Positions 8,373-17,684 of a stretch of 64,000 bases of DNA are shown here, one piece after another. The notes under the pieces are model-generated. The model saw only the letters and a list, made by a program, of their open reading frames with translations, did not search any database and was not told the DNA's origin. The DNA lies in the NCBI GenBank assembly GCA_964404215.1, contig CAYOJF010000008.1, forward strand, positions 1 to 64,000. The letters are read 5' to 3'. Each line of letters begins with the position of its first letter. Positions within the stretch are counted from its first letter, which is position 1. Origin of the DNA: Aureispira sp964404215. GTDB taxonomy: Bacteria; Bacteroidota; Bacteroidia; Chitinophagales; Saprospiraceae. Both the position numbers and the translations under genes were made by a program.

Positions 8373-8835
8373 TCACCCTCTTACTATTTTCAATTTAGCT
8401 CCAATCTCTTTTGCATTATTCGCAAGTTCTTCCATGCTATTTATATCTTCAGTAGTTATCCATTTACCCATTTCACAATTTCTCAATAATTCCAATGATT
8501 TTAAAAAATCATCAATTCCAAGTTCGTAACCATTATAGTCCCAACAATCTGTCCAGCCCCTTGCCTCGTTCCATTCTCGCATAAAGATTGGGAGAGAACC
8601 GTACTCGATAGTCTTATATATTCTTGTCGAAAAATTCTTCGCCTGCCAAATCAAAATAACCTCCATCAAAAATAACGGCTATTCTCTGCTCTTTGTCTTC
8701 ATACCAGAGAATATCTTCTTTTCCACATGCAAGAACTCCACATTTGGGACATGACTCAATCTCATTTTTAACAACATCAAAAATGAACTTTTGTCCGTTT
8801 GATTCTATTTCGAGAATTTCCATATTAATTTTCAA
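8373..8835 (-). pseudogene. Frameshifted small gene (immunity-like)
   Basis: Two overlapping frames make one sensible protein of about 150 residues. The first (from ATG 8835) reads a zinc-knuckle-like SCPKCGVLACGKED region and ends early at 8614 after GEEFFDKNI. The second frame continues the theme with YKTIEYGSLPIFMREWNEARGW down to 8373, but the part of it upstream of about 8625 is nonsense. The switch lies within AATATATAAG near 8616-8625 and needs a one-base shift. It may be a real mutation or an assembly error, as this is a draft sequence. Function unknown; context suggests an immunity-type gene. Confidence 0.55.
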
Positions 8836-9066
8836 ATGTATTACAATAGGGTATAAACACTATTTCTAAAAAAGAAGCGAATTTATTTTTTCAAGATGGG
8901 GTTTATTCCTTCATCTGTGCTGTCTGACCGAAGGGAAGAACAGTAATGTCGCGACAACTTTACGCCAAGAAATTTCAAGGAATTTTTATAATATGATTAA
9001 AGTAGTGAAAAAACCTAAATTTTTAAAAGCCACATATGTCATATGTCTTGTTCCCTGCAGTATCGT

Positions 9067-10002
9067 TTAAGAAGAAAGAATATACGCACCTTTTTTATCT
9101 ACATATATAATATCTTTATCACCATTTATTTCACCATCTTTATATAAGAGTTTGATAGGAGCGTCTATCGAGAATGACCATCTGGGATAATCTTCATTAA
9201 AAAGCCCATTTGTACTCTGGGGATATTTTTTATAAGTCCTTTGGTTGTATTTTGGTAAGAGTACATTTATAAAAGCTTTTTCAGCATCGTAATATATATA
9301 ATTGTCGTTTGGGATAACCCTAGATTCAAAGTCTTTAGAATGTTGTAAGCTAACGCTTCTCACATCAGAAGTTTTATGAATCTCAAAGAATAGAACATGT
9401 ATTTCTTTTGATGGTTTTACTCCTAATGTTGCTGCCTCTTCAAGTGCTAGTATTCTTTGAATGTTTTCATGTTTTGATATTCTTTTCCAAATGTCTTGAA
9501 TAACAGCTTCTCCAACATATAAAACTTCAAATTCTAATAATTCCGAATAATCACCTTTGATTTCACAAGAAAGTTTTTTAGAAAATTTTTGCTCTAAAAT
9601 AGCATCAGGTGTATACCATTTGATAAGATTGTCCTTTTTATCTTTGATAAAAATACTTTCAAAAAGAGTGATGGCTGAATCACTACCGTTATGATTTATA
9701 AAATCACTTTCTAAGTCGATTTTATAATCAATATTTCGACTAATGATTACTTCTTTCTGGTACAAAGGCAACTCAACATCGACCTTTTCATTAGTTTTGA
9801 AATTTATTATTTCAAAAACTAGTATGTCTTGCTTTATTTTAATCTTTTGGAAGAGTAGTATAGGTCTTTTACACACTATGTAAAGTGAAGAACCTTTGAG
9901 TATTCTATGTAATTCAGAGTCATTCTTTGAGTAAATAAAATGTTCTAAACTAAGAGGGGATAGTGCTAATTTGAAGTCACAATGAAATTGAATTTTTGAC
10001 AT
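9067..10002 (-). CDS. Protein with GIY-YIG-like domain, 311 aa
   Basis: The segment LYVGEAVIQDIWKRISKHEN (residues 161-180) followed by IQRIL resembles the GIY-YIG-type pattern YIG-x-A/S-x-R-x-x-x-H-x-x-x-Q-x-I-L found in a group of uncharacterised bacterial proteins. Tyr162, Gly164, Arg174 and His178 would be the key positions. About 150 residues precede it, with several strands and no known domain, and a variable C-terminal part follows. No signal peptide. It could be a nuclease or a nuclease-derived binding protein; catalytic activity is not established. It stands alone between AT-rich spacers. Confidence 0.6.
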   Translation of the reverse strand: MSKIQFHCDFKLALSPLSLEHFIYSKNDSELHRILKGSSLYIVCKRPILLFQKIKIKQDILVFEIINFKTNEKVDVELPLYQKEVIISRNIDYKIDLESDFINHNGSDSAITLFESIFIKDKKDNLIKWYTPDAILEQKFSKKLSCEIKGDYSELLEFEVLYVGEAVIQDIWKRISKHENIQRILALEEAATLGVKPSKEIHVLFFEIHKTSDVRSVSLQHSKDFESRVIPNDNYIYYDAEKAFINVLLPKYNQRTYKKYPQSTNGLFNEDYPRWSFSIDAPIKLLYKDGEINGDKDIIYVDKKGAYILSS

Positions 10003-10240
10003 AGAAGTAAAGTTTTATATTCTAGGAAGCGTGTGCCCTGCTAATTGGAGTTTTCCAAAAAAAATGAAATTATCTGGAATGAGGTTTTTTTAGCGGGTTA
10101 TTATGTATCGAGCGAAGCGATGACACATCAATATATGTAAAAAGCACCAATATTGAGCAAACCTTTTCGATAACCAACTATTATATCCTCCCCAGCTACA
10201 AACCCTCAATTACAAAATAGCTCAAAATTCAACCACACCT

Positions 10241-10801
10241 CTACCCTTCTATCATCCCACGTATTTTTTCATAGACAAACTGTGGCTTTTGTGGTCGCCA
10301 GATGATATTGAATTCGTGCCCAAAATTGACATAATGTTGAATATCGTGTTCCTCCATCTCGTCTAATACATGATCTAGCATCCCTACCAGACAAATCCAG
10401 CCGCCTTCATCGGCTACATCATTGTACCACTCTTCATAGTAACTATCGTCACTGCCATGAAAATTCAGTACATTTTCGCCGATCAAAATAAATTTGCAGA
10501 TCCCCTCATTCTGAAGCGGATCTATCAGATTATCTTTGAGTATCATAATATCATTATTGATACAGTCATTCCACTCTCCTATCAGCTCAATGATAGCGTA
10601 TTCATCGGCATAATTGGCATACAATATTTTGGCATACAAGGTTTCGGATCCAATCTCATCCCATTGAGGATGAATATAATAATTGTATACCTTTTGAGAA
10701 AATTCAAACTCACTGTATTCTCGCCCATAAAAAGGGGATTTTTGGTCTGTTTCGGCTGTATATTCCAGTCTCCACCTAAAATGTGGTTCTAGTTGATGCA
10801 T
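10241..10801 (-). CDS. Conserved hypothetical acidic protein, 186 aa
   Basis: A strongly acidic, aromatic-rich soluble protein (a DDSYYEEWYNDVADEGGW stretch near residue 120) with no signal or membrane segment. I do not recognise a characterised family. Base use here is less AT-biased than in the accessory genes before it, so it may belong to the core genome. It is divergent from the rhodanese gene, 100 bp away, and the two promoters must share that spacer. Confidence 0.65.
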   Translation of the reverse strand: MHQLEPHFRWRLEYTAETDQKSPFYGREYSEFEFSQKVYNYYIHPQWDEIGSETLYAKILYANYADEYAIIELIGEWNDCINNDIMILKDNLIDPLQNEGICKFILIGENVLNFHGSDDSYYEEWYNDVADEGGWICLVGMLDHVLDEMEEHDIQHYVNFGHEFNIIWRPQKPQFVYEKIRGMIEG

Positions 10802-10804
10802 ATC

Positions 10805-10835
10805 TTTTGTTTTGTCTACAAAAATAGTAAATTTG
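10805..10835 (+). promoter_or_regulatory. Bacteroidota-type promoter of the rhodanese gene
   Basis: TTTTG at 10805-10809 and TAAATTTG at 10828-10835 fit the Bacteroidota sigma-A consensus (-33 TTTG, -7 TAnnTTTG) with an 18-bp spacer. Transcription would begin near 10841, about 60 bp before ATG 10902. Confidence 0.5.
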
Positions 10836-10901
10836 CAAAGAAATTATTTTCACTTTATTACGAATATTTCGGAATAAAACCATTCAAATAAAACAATCGT
10901 C

Positions 10902-11234
10902 ATGAATAGAAACGAAGTAAGAGAAATTACGGTTCATCAATTGAAAGAAATGATGGATAATAAAGTAGATTTTGCTATTATTGATGTCCGTGAGCCAGAC
11001 GAAGTAGAAATCTGCAATATTGGCGGTATCAATATTCCATTAGGTGCTATTGATGTCAATGTGGATAAAATCCCTAGAGATAAAATGACTATTCTCCACT
11101 GTAGAAGTGGTAAAAGAAGCCAAATGGCGGCCTTCTTTTTACAACAAGAACATAGTTACGAAAACTTATATAATCTAGCTGGTGGTATTATTGATTATGC
11201 CAAAAAGATTGATGACAGTTTGACCTTGTACTAA
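10902..11234 (+). CDS. Rhodanese-like domain protein, 110 aa
   Basis: A single rhodanese domain, the fold that carries sulfane sulfur on a catalytic cysteine. The opening IIDVREPDEVEI and the active loop HCRSGKRSQ (Cys at about residue 66) are canonical; the six-residue loop starting with Cys and ending in Arg/Ser suits sulfur transfer. No signal peptide, so cytoplasmic. The full family length is present. A good sigma-A promoter lies upstream and a FAD enzyme follows 45 bp downstream, though a shared function is not evident. Confidence 0.92.
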   Translation: MNRNEVREITVHQLKEMMDNKVDFAIIDVREPDEVEICNIGGINIPLGAIDVNVDKIPRDKMTILHCRSGKRSQMAAFFLQQEHSYENLYNLAGGIIDYAKKIDDSLTLY

Positions 11235-11279
11235 GAGCATGTTTTAAAAGCATGTCTAAATTTATCTTAATTTGCAATA

Positions 11280-12878
11280 ATGATCCAGAGAATAGAACTC
11301 GCCCTCACACCAAAAGAAGCCACAGAAGTGGCTACTATTGAACAAAAAGCTCACAAAAAAGCTAAACTTAAAAAAGGGCAAAAAATAGAAGCAGTTGTCG
11401 TGATTCGCAAGTCAATAGATGCTCGCTCTAAATATCCTATCGTTAGGCTGTTGGTAGAGGCTTATATTGACGAAAAACCAACGACATCAACTTCTATTGT
11501 CAGTGGCTATGCTTCTGTATCTGAAAGACCTGCTGTACTAGTTATTGGAGCTGGTCCAGCAGGTTATTTTGCTGCTTTGCAGCTCATAGAGCTTGGTCTT
11601 AAACCAATCATTATTGATAGAGGAAAAGATGTTCGAGCGAGAAGAAGAGACCTCAAAGCCATACAACAAGATGGAGTAGTCAACCCTGACTCTAACTATT
11701 GTTTTGGAGAAGGAGGAGCAGGTACCTATTCGGATGGAAAACTCTATACTCGCTCCAAAAAACGGGGTAAAATCGAAAAAATACTTCGATTGCTCGTAGA
11801 GCACGGTGCTACTACTGATATTTTGATTGATGCTCACCCACATATTGGTTCCAATAAGCTACCTAAAGTAGTCGCTAATATTCGAGAAACGATCTTAAAA
11901 TATGGCGGAGAAATCCACTTTGATAGTAAAGTAACGGATCTCATTATTGAAAAAAGTACGAGTGGACAGCGTTCTATTCGTGGTGTGGTTGTCAATGAGG
12001 GAAAAGAATACTTTGGAGCCGCTACTGTACTAGCTACAGGGCATTCCGCTCGTGATATTTATACCTTACTTTATCGGAAAAACATTCGCATAGAGGCAAA
12101 AGATTTTGCTCTAGGAGTTCGTATAGAACATCCTCAATCGCTTATTGACAAGATCCAATACAATCAGCCCAAACGGAGCGAATATTTGCCTGCTGCAAGT
12201 TATGCTTTGGTTTGCCAAGTAGAAGACAAAGGGGTCTTTTCTTTTTGTATGTGCCCTGGTGGGCTAATTGTCCCTGCCGCTACGGCTCCTAACGAACTAG
12301 TGGTCAATGGAATGTCTCTATCTAGGAGAGACTCTCCTTATTCCAACTCTGGAATGGTTGTGGCAGTTAGCCTAAGTGACTTAGAATCTTATTCAAAATT
12401 GCCTTATGAGGGAATTGAAGATCCTATTTTCAATGGTTTAAAATTTCAACAAGCTGTAGAACAGAAAATGTTCCAAGCAGGCGATGGTAGTCAAAAAGCC
12501 CCTGCACAAAGAATTGTTGATTTTTGTAATAAAAAAATATCTTCCACATTGGCAGACACGTCCTATATACCAGGTCTACACAGTGCAGATATGAATGAGC
12601 TGCTCCCTGACTGGATTGCCAAACGCCTTCGCAAGGCACTTCCTCAATTTGATAAAAAGAAAAAAGGCTATTACACCAACGAAGCTCAGATCATTGGAAC
12701 AGAAAGTCGTACCAGCTCTCCTATTCGTATTCCTAGAGACAGTGCTACCCTAATGCACCAAGATGTAGCAGGTCTATTTCCATGTGGTGAAGGGGCTGGT
12801 TTTGCAGGAGGGATTGTATCTGCTGCTATGGATGGCGAAAATGTAGGAAAGGCGGTTGCTCAATTACTAGATAGTTGA
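11280..12878 (+). CDS. FAD-dependent dehydrogenase, COG2509 type
   Basis: A 532-residue flavoprotein. An N-terminal domain of about 75 residues precedes the Rossmann motif VIGAGPAGYFAALQL (about residues 90-104) with IIDRG at the second strand. The NYCFGEGGAGTYSDGKLYTR block, GVRIEHPQ, and a C-terminal GEGAGFAGGIVSAAMDG FAD-binding segment are those of the widespread uncharacterised FAD-dependent dehydrogenases (COG2509). The substrate is unknown. It is followed 10 bp later by a small membrane protein, so the pair may be co-transcribed. A -7-like TAATTTG lies just before the start. Confidence 0.9.
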   Translation: MIQRIELALTPKEATEVATIEQKAHKKAKLKKGQKIEAVVVIRKSIDARSKYPIVRLLVEAYIDEKPTTSTSIVSGYASVSERPAVLVIGAGPAGYFAALQLIELGLKPIIIDRGKDVRARRRDLKAIQQDGVVNPDSNYCFGEGGAGTYSDGKLYTRSKKRGKIEKILRLLVEHGATTDILIDAHPHIGSNKLPKVVANIRETILKYGGEIHFDSKVTDLIIEKSTSGQRSIRGVVVNEGKEYFGAATVLATGHSARDIYTLLYRKNIRIEAKDFALGVRIEHPQSLIDKIQYNQPKRSEYLPAASYALVCQVEDKGVFSFCMCPGGLIVPAATAPNELVVNGMSLSRRDSPYSNSGMVVAVSLSDLESYSKLPYEGIEDPIFNGLKFQQAVEQKMFQAGDGSQKAPAQRIVDFCNKKISSTLADTSYIPGLHSADMNELLPDWIAKRLRKALPQFDKKKKGYYTNEAQIIGTESRTSSPIRIPRDSATLMHQDVAGLFPCGEGAGFAGGIVSAAMDGENVGKAVAQLLDS

Positions 12879-12888
12879 TATATATCCA

Positions 12889-13323
12889 ATGAATGACAAA
12901 AGCTTCTATTTTTGGCAACAATGGCTAGTTTATGCTAATATTATGGCACTATTGGTAGGTTTACTGTGTGCATTTGCTGGTAATTCATTTTTTTTTAGTC
13001 TGCATAATTACTATACAGAAGAAGTCTTCTTTGAGGGGCAACCTATGACAGGTAATTTACTATACTTCAAAAACTGGTTGTTTGGAATTATAGGAGGAAC
13101 TATTGTTGGTTTTCATTTATTGATGCTCTTTATCATCAAAAATGCTTATCGCAAAAAAGAAAAATGGGCCTATCAAGCATTATGGACAGGACTACTCTCT
13201 TGGTTTTTCATTGATAGTGGCATTTCTCTTTATTATGGAGCAATTCATAATATTATTATTATCAACTTAGCAGCTTTAACCTTGATTGCTATACCACTAA
13301 TCGCCACTAGACAAGAATTTTAA
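12889..13323 (+). CDS. Small four-helix membrane protein, 144 aa
   Basis: Four hydrophobic segments (roughly residues 10-32, 63-84, 95-118 and 122-140) predict a small integral inner-membrane protein. I recognise no family beyond this topology. It starts 10 bp after the FAD dehydrogenase and ends 21 bp before the AAA+ ATPase gene, so it is probably in the same transcript. An FFEGQPMTGN loop lies between helices one and two. No charged catalytic cluster is seen. Confidence 0.75.
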   Translation: MNDKSFYFWQQWLVYANIMALLVGLLCAFAGNSFFFSLHNYYTEEVFFEGQPMTGNLLYFKNWLFGIIGGTIVGFHLLMLFIIKNAYRKKEKWAYQALWTGLLSWFFIDSGISLYYGAIHNIIIINLAALTLIAIPLIATRQEF

Positions 13324-13344
13324 ATCACCTAAAAAATTAACGCT

Positions 13345-14658
13345 ATGAATGATAATACAATCAATAGCTTAAGAGCGGCATTGGAACATTCACCCAATAA
13401 CATTCCTCTGAGAACGCTCCTAGCTGAAACATTGCTACAAGCTAATAGACTGGTAGAAGCGGAAAAAGAATATACTCTATTGATCAAAAGCACTCCTGAT
13501 CCTAAAGCTAAAATAGGTCTAGCGACTATTTTTTTCAGGACAGAACGCTACTCTGCTTGCAATGTTATTTTGGAAGAAGTGATTGATAAAGGTAGCAATG
13601 ATTTAGATACACTGGTACTTTACACAAAGGGGCTGGTAAAAGAAAATGACCTCCATAGGGCTATTGAGATTTATCAAAAAGTACTACAAATAGATCCCAA
13701 CTACACCAACGAAGAACTAGATAGTGAACTGAGAGTCGTCTCCAATCCCGCCAAAGAAACAGACGAACCAACGAAATCAACTGATAATCGTTTCTTGCAG
13801 AAACCAACCATTAATTTTGATGATGTGGGTGGAATGCAACGTACCAAAAAAGAAATTGAGCTTAAAATCATCAAACCACTCCAACACCCAGAGCTCTACA
13901 AAGCCTATGGTAAAAAAATAGGGGGTGGTATCCTCCTGTATGGTCCTCCTGGCTGCGGAAAAACATTCATTGCGAAAGCTACAGCGGGACAGGTCAATGC
14001 GAAATTTATCAGTGTCGGGCTGAATGATATTTTGGATATGTGGATTGGAAGTAGTGAGAAGAATCTACACGAAATCTTTGAACTAGCTCGTGGAAATACT
14101 CCTTGTGTCTTATTTATTGATGAAATAGATGCTCTAGGAGCTAGTCGTAGCGACATGAAAAAATCGAGTGGTCGCCATTTAATCAATCAATTTTTGCAAG
14201 AATTAGATGGTGTTGACTTTGATAACGAAGGTATTCTGGTACTAGGTGCCACCAATACTCCTTGGAATCTCGACCCTGCATTCAGAAGACCAGGCAGATT
14301 TGATCGTATTGTGTTTGTAGCACCTCCCGATGAAGAAACTAGAGTTTCTATTCTAAAACTCAAACTTAAAAATAAACCTACCGAGGGGATTGACTATAAA
14401 AAAATTGCTAAAAAGACAGCAAATTTTTCAGGAGCTGATTTAGATGCTGTCATTGATATTGCTATTGAGTTCAAGCTAGAAGCCTCTTTCGAAGATGGTC
14501 TACCACAACCTATCAACACCAATGACCTTCTAAAAGCTGCCAAAAAACACAAAGCAAGTACGCAAGAATGGTTTACTACCGCCAAAAATTTTGCTCTTTT
14601 CGCCAATGACTCAGGCTTGTACGATGACATTTTGGCTTATCTCAATATCAAAAAATAA
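13345..14658 (+). CDS. TPR-AAA+ ATPase, 437 aa
   Basis: Residues 1-130 form tetratricopeptide-like helices; residues 150-400 are an AAA+ module of the Cdc48/FtsH class. Walker A is GPPGCGKT, Walker B LFIDEIDA, followed by a GATNTPWNLDPAFRRPGRFDR segment carrying sensor 1 and the arginine fingers. Such proteins remodel or unfold protein targets using ATP; the TPR part likely recruits the client. A TPR membrane protein starts three bases after the stop, so the two probably work together at the membrane. No protease domain is present. Confidence 0.92.
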   Translation: MNDNTINSLRAALEHSPNNIPLRTLLAETLLQANRLVEAEKEYTLLIKSTPDPKAKIGLATIFFRTERYSACNVILEEVIDKGSNDLDTLVLYTKGLVKENDLHRAIEIYQKVLQIDPNYTNEELDSELRVVSNPAKETDEPTKSTDNRFLQKPTINFDDVGGMQRTKKEIELKIIKPLQHPELYKAYGKKIGGGILLYGPPGCGKTFIAKATAGQVNAKFISVGLNDILDMWIGSSEKNLHEIFELARGNTPCVLFIDEIDALGASRSDMKKSSGRHLINQFLQELDGVDFDNEGILVLGATNTPWNLDPAFRRPGRFDRIVFVAPPDEETRVSILKLKLKNKPTEGIDYKKIAKKTANFSGADLDAVIDIAIEFKLEASFEDGLPQPINTNDLLKAAKKHKASTQEWFTTAKNFALFANDSGLYDDILAYLNIKK

Positions 14659-14661
14659 TTC

Positions 14662-15918
14662 ATGCAAGACGATCCTAGACGTTCAAAAGTAACGATATTA
14701 CTGAATCAAAAACGATTTGATTCAGCAGAAAAAATACTAAGAGATTTATTATCCGAAGAGCCCAATGATGTACAAGCCTTAGCTCTATTAGTAGAATGTT
14801 ATCTTGGTCAAGATAAGATGGAAGATGCCCGTACCATTTCTAATACTACAATTGGATTAATCCCTGATGAGCCGTTTCTGTACTATCTCCGTGCTAGAGT
14901 TTCTATTCAAGAAAACAAACTAGTGGAAGCTGAAAAGGATTTGAAACAAGCTATTCATCTATACGCCTTTGATGCAGATTATTTTGCTTTATTAGCTCAA
15001 ATCAAACTTGCTCAAAAAGAGTTTGATGAAGCACTAGATCTTTCTGAACAGGCACTAGAAATAGATGCTACTAATCTACTAGCACTTAATACAAGAAGTA
15101 CAGCACTCATCAAACTCGACCGAAAAGAGGCCTCTTTTCAAACCATAGAAGGGGCCTTAAGAGAAGACCCTAACAACCCCTATACCCATGCTAATTATGG
15201 ATGGGGATTGCTCGAAAAAGGCAATCACAAAAAAGCATTGCATCATTTCAAAGAAGCATTGCAGGCAGACCCTACTTACGAATATGCTCAAAGTGGTATG
15301 TTAGAGGCCATAAGAGCCACCAACCCTATTTATCGTGCTTTTCTGAAATATGTCTTCTGGATAGATAACCTAACTTCTAAATATCAATGGGGCTTCTTGA
15401 TTGGTTTTTATCTTTGTTTTCAAGTAATTAGACGTTTCTCAGATGCCAATCCTGCTTTACAGCCTTATTTAACACCTCTGCTATTCATCTTAGCAGCCAT
15501 TGCTTTCTCTACTTGGATTATCAAACCAATCAGCAACCTTTTTCTGCGATTCAATCCTTATGGTAAGCTCTTGTTGACAGAAAAGGAAAAAATGAGTTCT
15601 AATTTTGTCGCAACTAGTCTTTTAGTAGCTGTATGGAGTCTTATTGGTTACTTTATTGCTAGTGATGCTCGTTACCTCTCCATTACATTTATTGGCGTCG
15701 TGATGATGATCCCATGTAGTATTATGTTTCAACCCGCTAAATACAAAAATGCCTTTCTCATCTATACCTTGATAATGGGAATTGTTGGACTGCTGTCTAT
15801 CTATGTTGCATTCACGCAATATATCTTCTGGAATCAATTTTCATTGATTTTCATATTTGGTATTTTTGCTCTACAATGGATTAGCAATTTCATATCTATT
15901 GAACAAGATCAGGCATAA
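14662..15918 (+). CDS. TPR membrane protein, partner of the AAA+ ATPase
   Basis: The first 215 residues are tandem TPR units (for example AHANYGWGLLEKGNHKKALHHF), facing the cytoplasm. The C-terminal half has about six membrane segments (starting near residues 240, 265, 310, 335, 365 and 385). The gene begins three bases after the TPR-AAA+ ATPase stop and shares its N-terminal TPR theme, suggesting a membrane anchor or adaptor for that ATPase. The family is not one I can name. Confidence 0.82.
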   Translation: MQDDPRRSKVTILLNQKRFDSAEKILRDLLSEEPNDVQALALLVECYLGQDKMEDARTISNTTIGLIPDEPFLYYLRARVSIQENKLVEAEKDLKQAIHLYAFDADYFALLAQIKLAQKEFDEALDLSEQALEIDATNLLALNTRSTALIKLDRKEASFQTIEGALREDPNNPYTHANYGWGLLEKGNHKKALHHFKEALQADPTYEYAQSGMLEAIRATNPIYRAFLKYVFWIDNLTSKYQWGFLIGFYLCFQVIRRFSDANPALQPYLTPLLFILAAIAFSTWIIKPISNLFLRFNPYGKLLLTEKEKMSSNFVATSLLVAVWSLIGYFIASDARYLSITFIGVVMMIPCSIMFQPAKYKNAFLIYTLIMGIVGLLSIYVAFTQYIFWNQFSLIFIFGIFALQWISNFISIEQDQA

Positions 15919-16054
15919 ATAGTATCTTTTTTCCCTTCCCAAATCATTTTCAATTAATTACCCATTCATTTTATTGCAATTATTATAAATATATAATACC
16001 TTAATTATAGGCGTTATCACTATGACACCTAGTTAACACAAACACTACTTATTT

Positions 16055-17347
16055 ATGAAATGGATAACTCTCTTCTTATTCGTTGGTCTTATTAGTTATG
16101 AGACCAATGCACAAAGCTCATTTTGGATAAATGGTCAAATACGTCCCAGAATGGAAATGCGAAATGGTTACAAAACACTGCAATCGGACACCTCTACCAT
16201 TGGGCTCTTTATCGAACAAAGAAGTCGCATAAGCCTTGGCTACAAAAATACTTTTGCAGAATTTTTTGTAGCCGTTCAGGATATCCGAGTATGGGGAAGT
16301 ACTCCGCTCGTCAATCAAGCTGCAGGTAATTTTGGTTTATTTGAGGGTTGGGGAAAAATAAAACTTAATACTAACTTTTCGCTCAAAATAGGTCGTCAAG
16401 TATGGAGCTATGATAACCAACGTATATTAGGAGGACTTAATTGGCTTGCTCAAGCTAGAGCTCACGACGGTGTTTTGTTAGCCTATCAGAATGATAGTAG
16501 TACAACACACCTACAGTTAGGCCTAGCCTATAATGTAGCAACAGCAAGTCTCAATCAAATACCCTATACTGTTGGAGGAAACTACAAAACGATGCAGTTT
16601 GTTCGATTCAGAAAACTATTCAAAAGTTTTAATTTTTCCATCTTAGCAATGAATTTAGGGCAAGAAAGTAATAGCAATGCAACAAAAATAAACTTTGAAT
16701 TGACTGCTGGAGGAATTTTTAATATTAATATCAAACGTTTAGCAATTACACTGGAGGGATATTACCAATATGGCTATGGCAAAAATGATTTGCTCAAAAA
16801 TGCCTATCTAGGAGCATTCAAACTAAAGTACAAATTAGATAATATACATTTTGGACTTGGTGCGGACTGGCTATCTGGTACCGAACGAAGCAATCTAAGT
16901 ACACAAGACAATGCTTTTAACCCTTGGATGGGAACCAATCATATTTTTTATGGTCATCTCGACTATTTCTATGTGGGTAGTAGTCATGGCAATGTAGGGT
17001 TGATTGACGGCTATGCGAGTATCGCTTACCAGAAAAAAGGAAAATGGAAAACGACACTTGCCTACCACTATTTTCATGCTCCTTCAGATCTATCTCCATT
17101 AACCGCTCCTAGCAATAGTCTAGGGCATGAAATTGACTTCACCTTTCATTATACGATCCAAAAATACTTAAAACTGCATCTAGGTTATGCCCACTTGATT
17201 GGAAATCAGTCTTTAGAACAATTAAAACCAACGGGCGAAGTAAATAATATCAACAACTGGGCGTGGTTAATGTTGGACTTCAATATGGAAATTTTTAGAT
17301 ACAAAAAAGAAGCTAATAAGAATACCTTACATTCTCAACGATTCTAG
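16055..17347 (+). CDS. Outer-membrane beta-barrel, alginate-export-like
   Basis: A signal peptide (about 20 residues, ending TNAQS) precedes a 400-residue domain of alternating strands. The beginning FWINGQIRPRMEMRNGY, the RSRISLGYKNTFAEFFVAVQDIRVWG block and the strand pair ending KIGRQ are those of the alginate-export/porin superfamily common in Bacteroidota. The C-terminus ends soon after a final amphipathic strand. It presumably lets small solutes cross the outer membrane; the substrate is unknown. It has its own 136-bp upstream region and does not appear to be in an operon with the TPR genes. Confidence 0.82.
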   Translation: MKWITLFLFVGLISYETNAQSSFWINGQIRPRMEMRNGYKTLQSDTSTIGLFIEQRSRISLGYKNTFAEFFVAVQDIRVWGSTPLVNQAAGNFGLFEGWGKIKLNTNFSLKIGRQVWSYDNQRILGGLNWLAQARAHDGVLLAYQNDSSTTHLQLGLAYNVATASLNQIPYTVGGNYKTMQFVRFRKLFKSFNFSILAMNLGQESNSNATKINFELTAGGIFNINIKRLAITLEGYYQYGYGKNDLLKNAYLGAFKLKYKLDNIHFGLGADWLSGTERSNLSTQDNAFNPWMGTNHIFYGHLDYFYVGSSHGNVGLIDGYASIAYQKKGKWKTTLAYHYFHAPSDLSPLTAPSNSLGHEIDFTFHYTIQKYLKLHLGYAHLIGNQSLEQLKPTGEVNNINNWAWLMLDFNMEIFRYKKEANKNTLHSQRF

Positions 17348-17684
17348 AGCATGCTATAAAATAACCCCCGCTTATCAATAGCATTCGCATTGAATTCACC
17401 CCTCCCCAAAATTTATTTTTGCCCATTTCAAAAAAAACAAAACTATTACTGGTGAAAAATTAAATTAACAAAATATCATAAGTTAATAAAGTGTTAAACA
17501 CAAATACATTAACATTTTATTTCCCTCTTATTCACGTATTATCCTTAATATACATTAAAATAAAATGTACTGCACTAGTACATCTCACTACCCTACAAGA
17601 GATAACAATTTTAGTTTATTTGAATCTGCTACTACATGTTTCTGTTATTCTATTTTATTACACACATTACTAAATCTTCTGGCC
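17348..17684. other. Gene-free region upstream of the first PilJ-repeat gene
   Basis: No convincing gene is present in these 337 bp. The frame of the next gene is open back to 17565, but that part would put 40 residues of unlikely composition before a good signal peptide, so it is treated as leader. The sequence is AT-rich and probably contains the promoter and 5' leader of the PilJ-repeat gene. Confidence 0.5.

Noticed and set aside
17565..17684. A longer N-terminus for the first PilJ-repeat protein
   Set aside because: The extra 40 residues lack any likeness to the tandem paralogue and come before a good signal peptide at ATG 17685.
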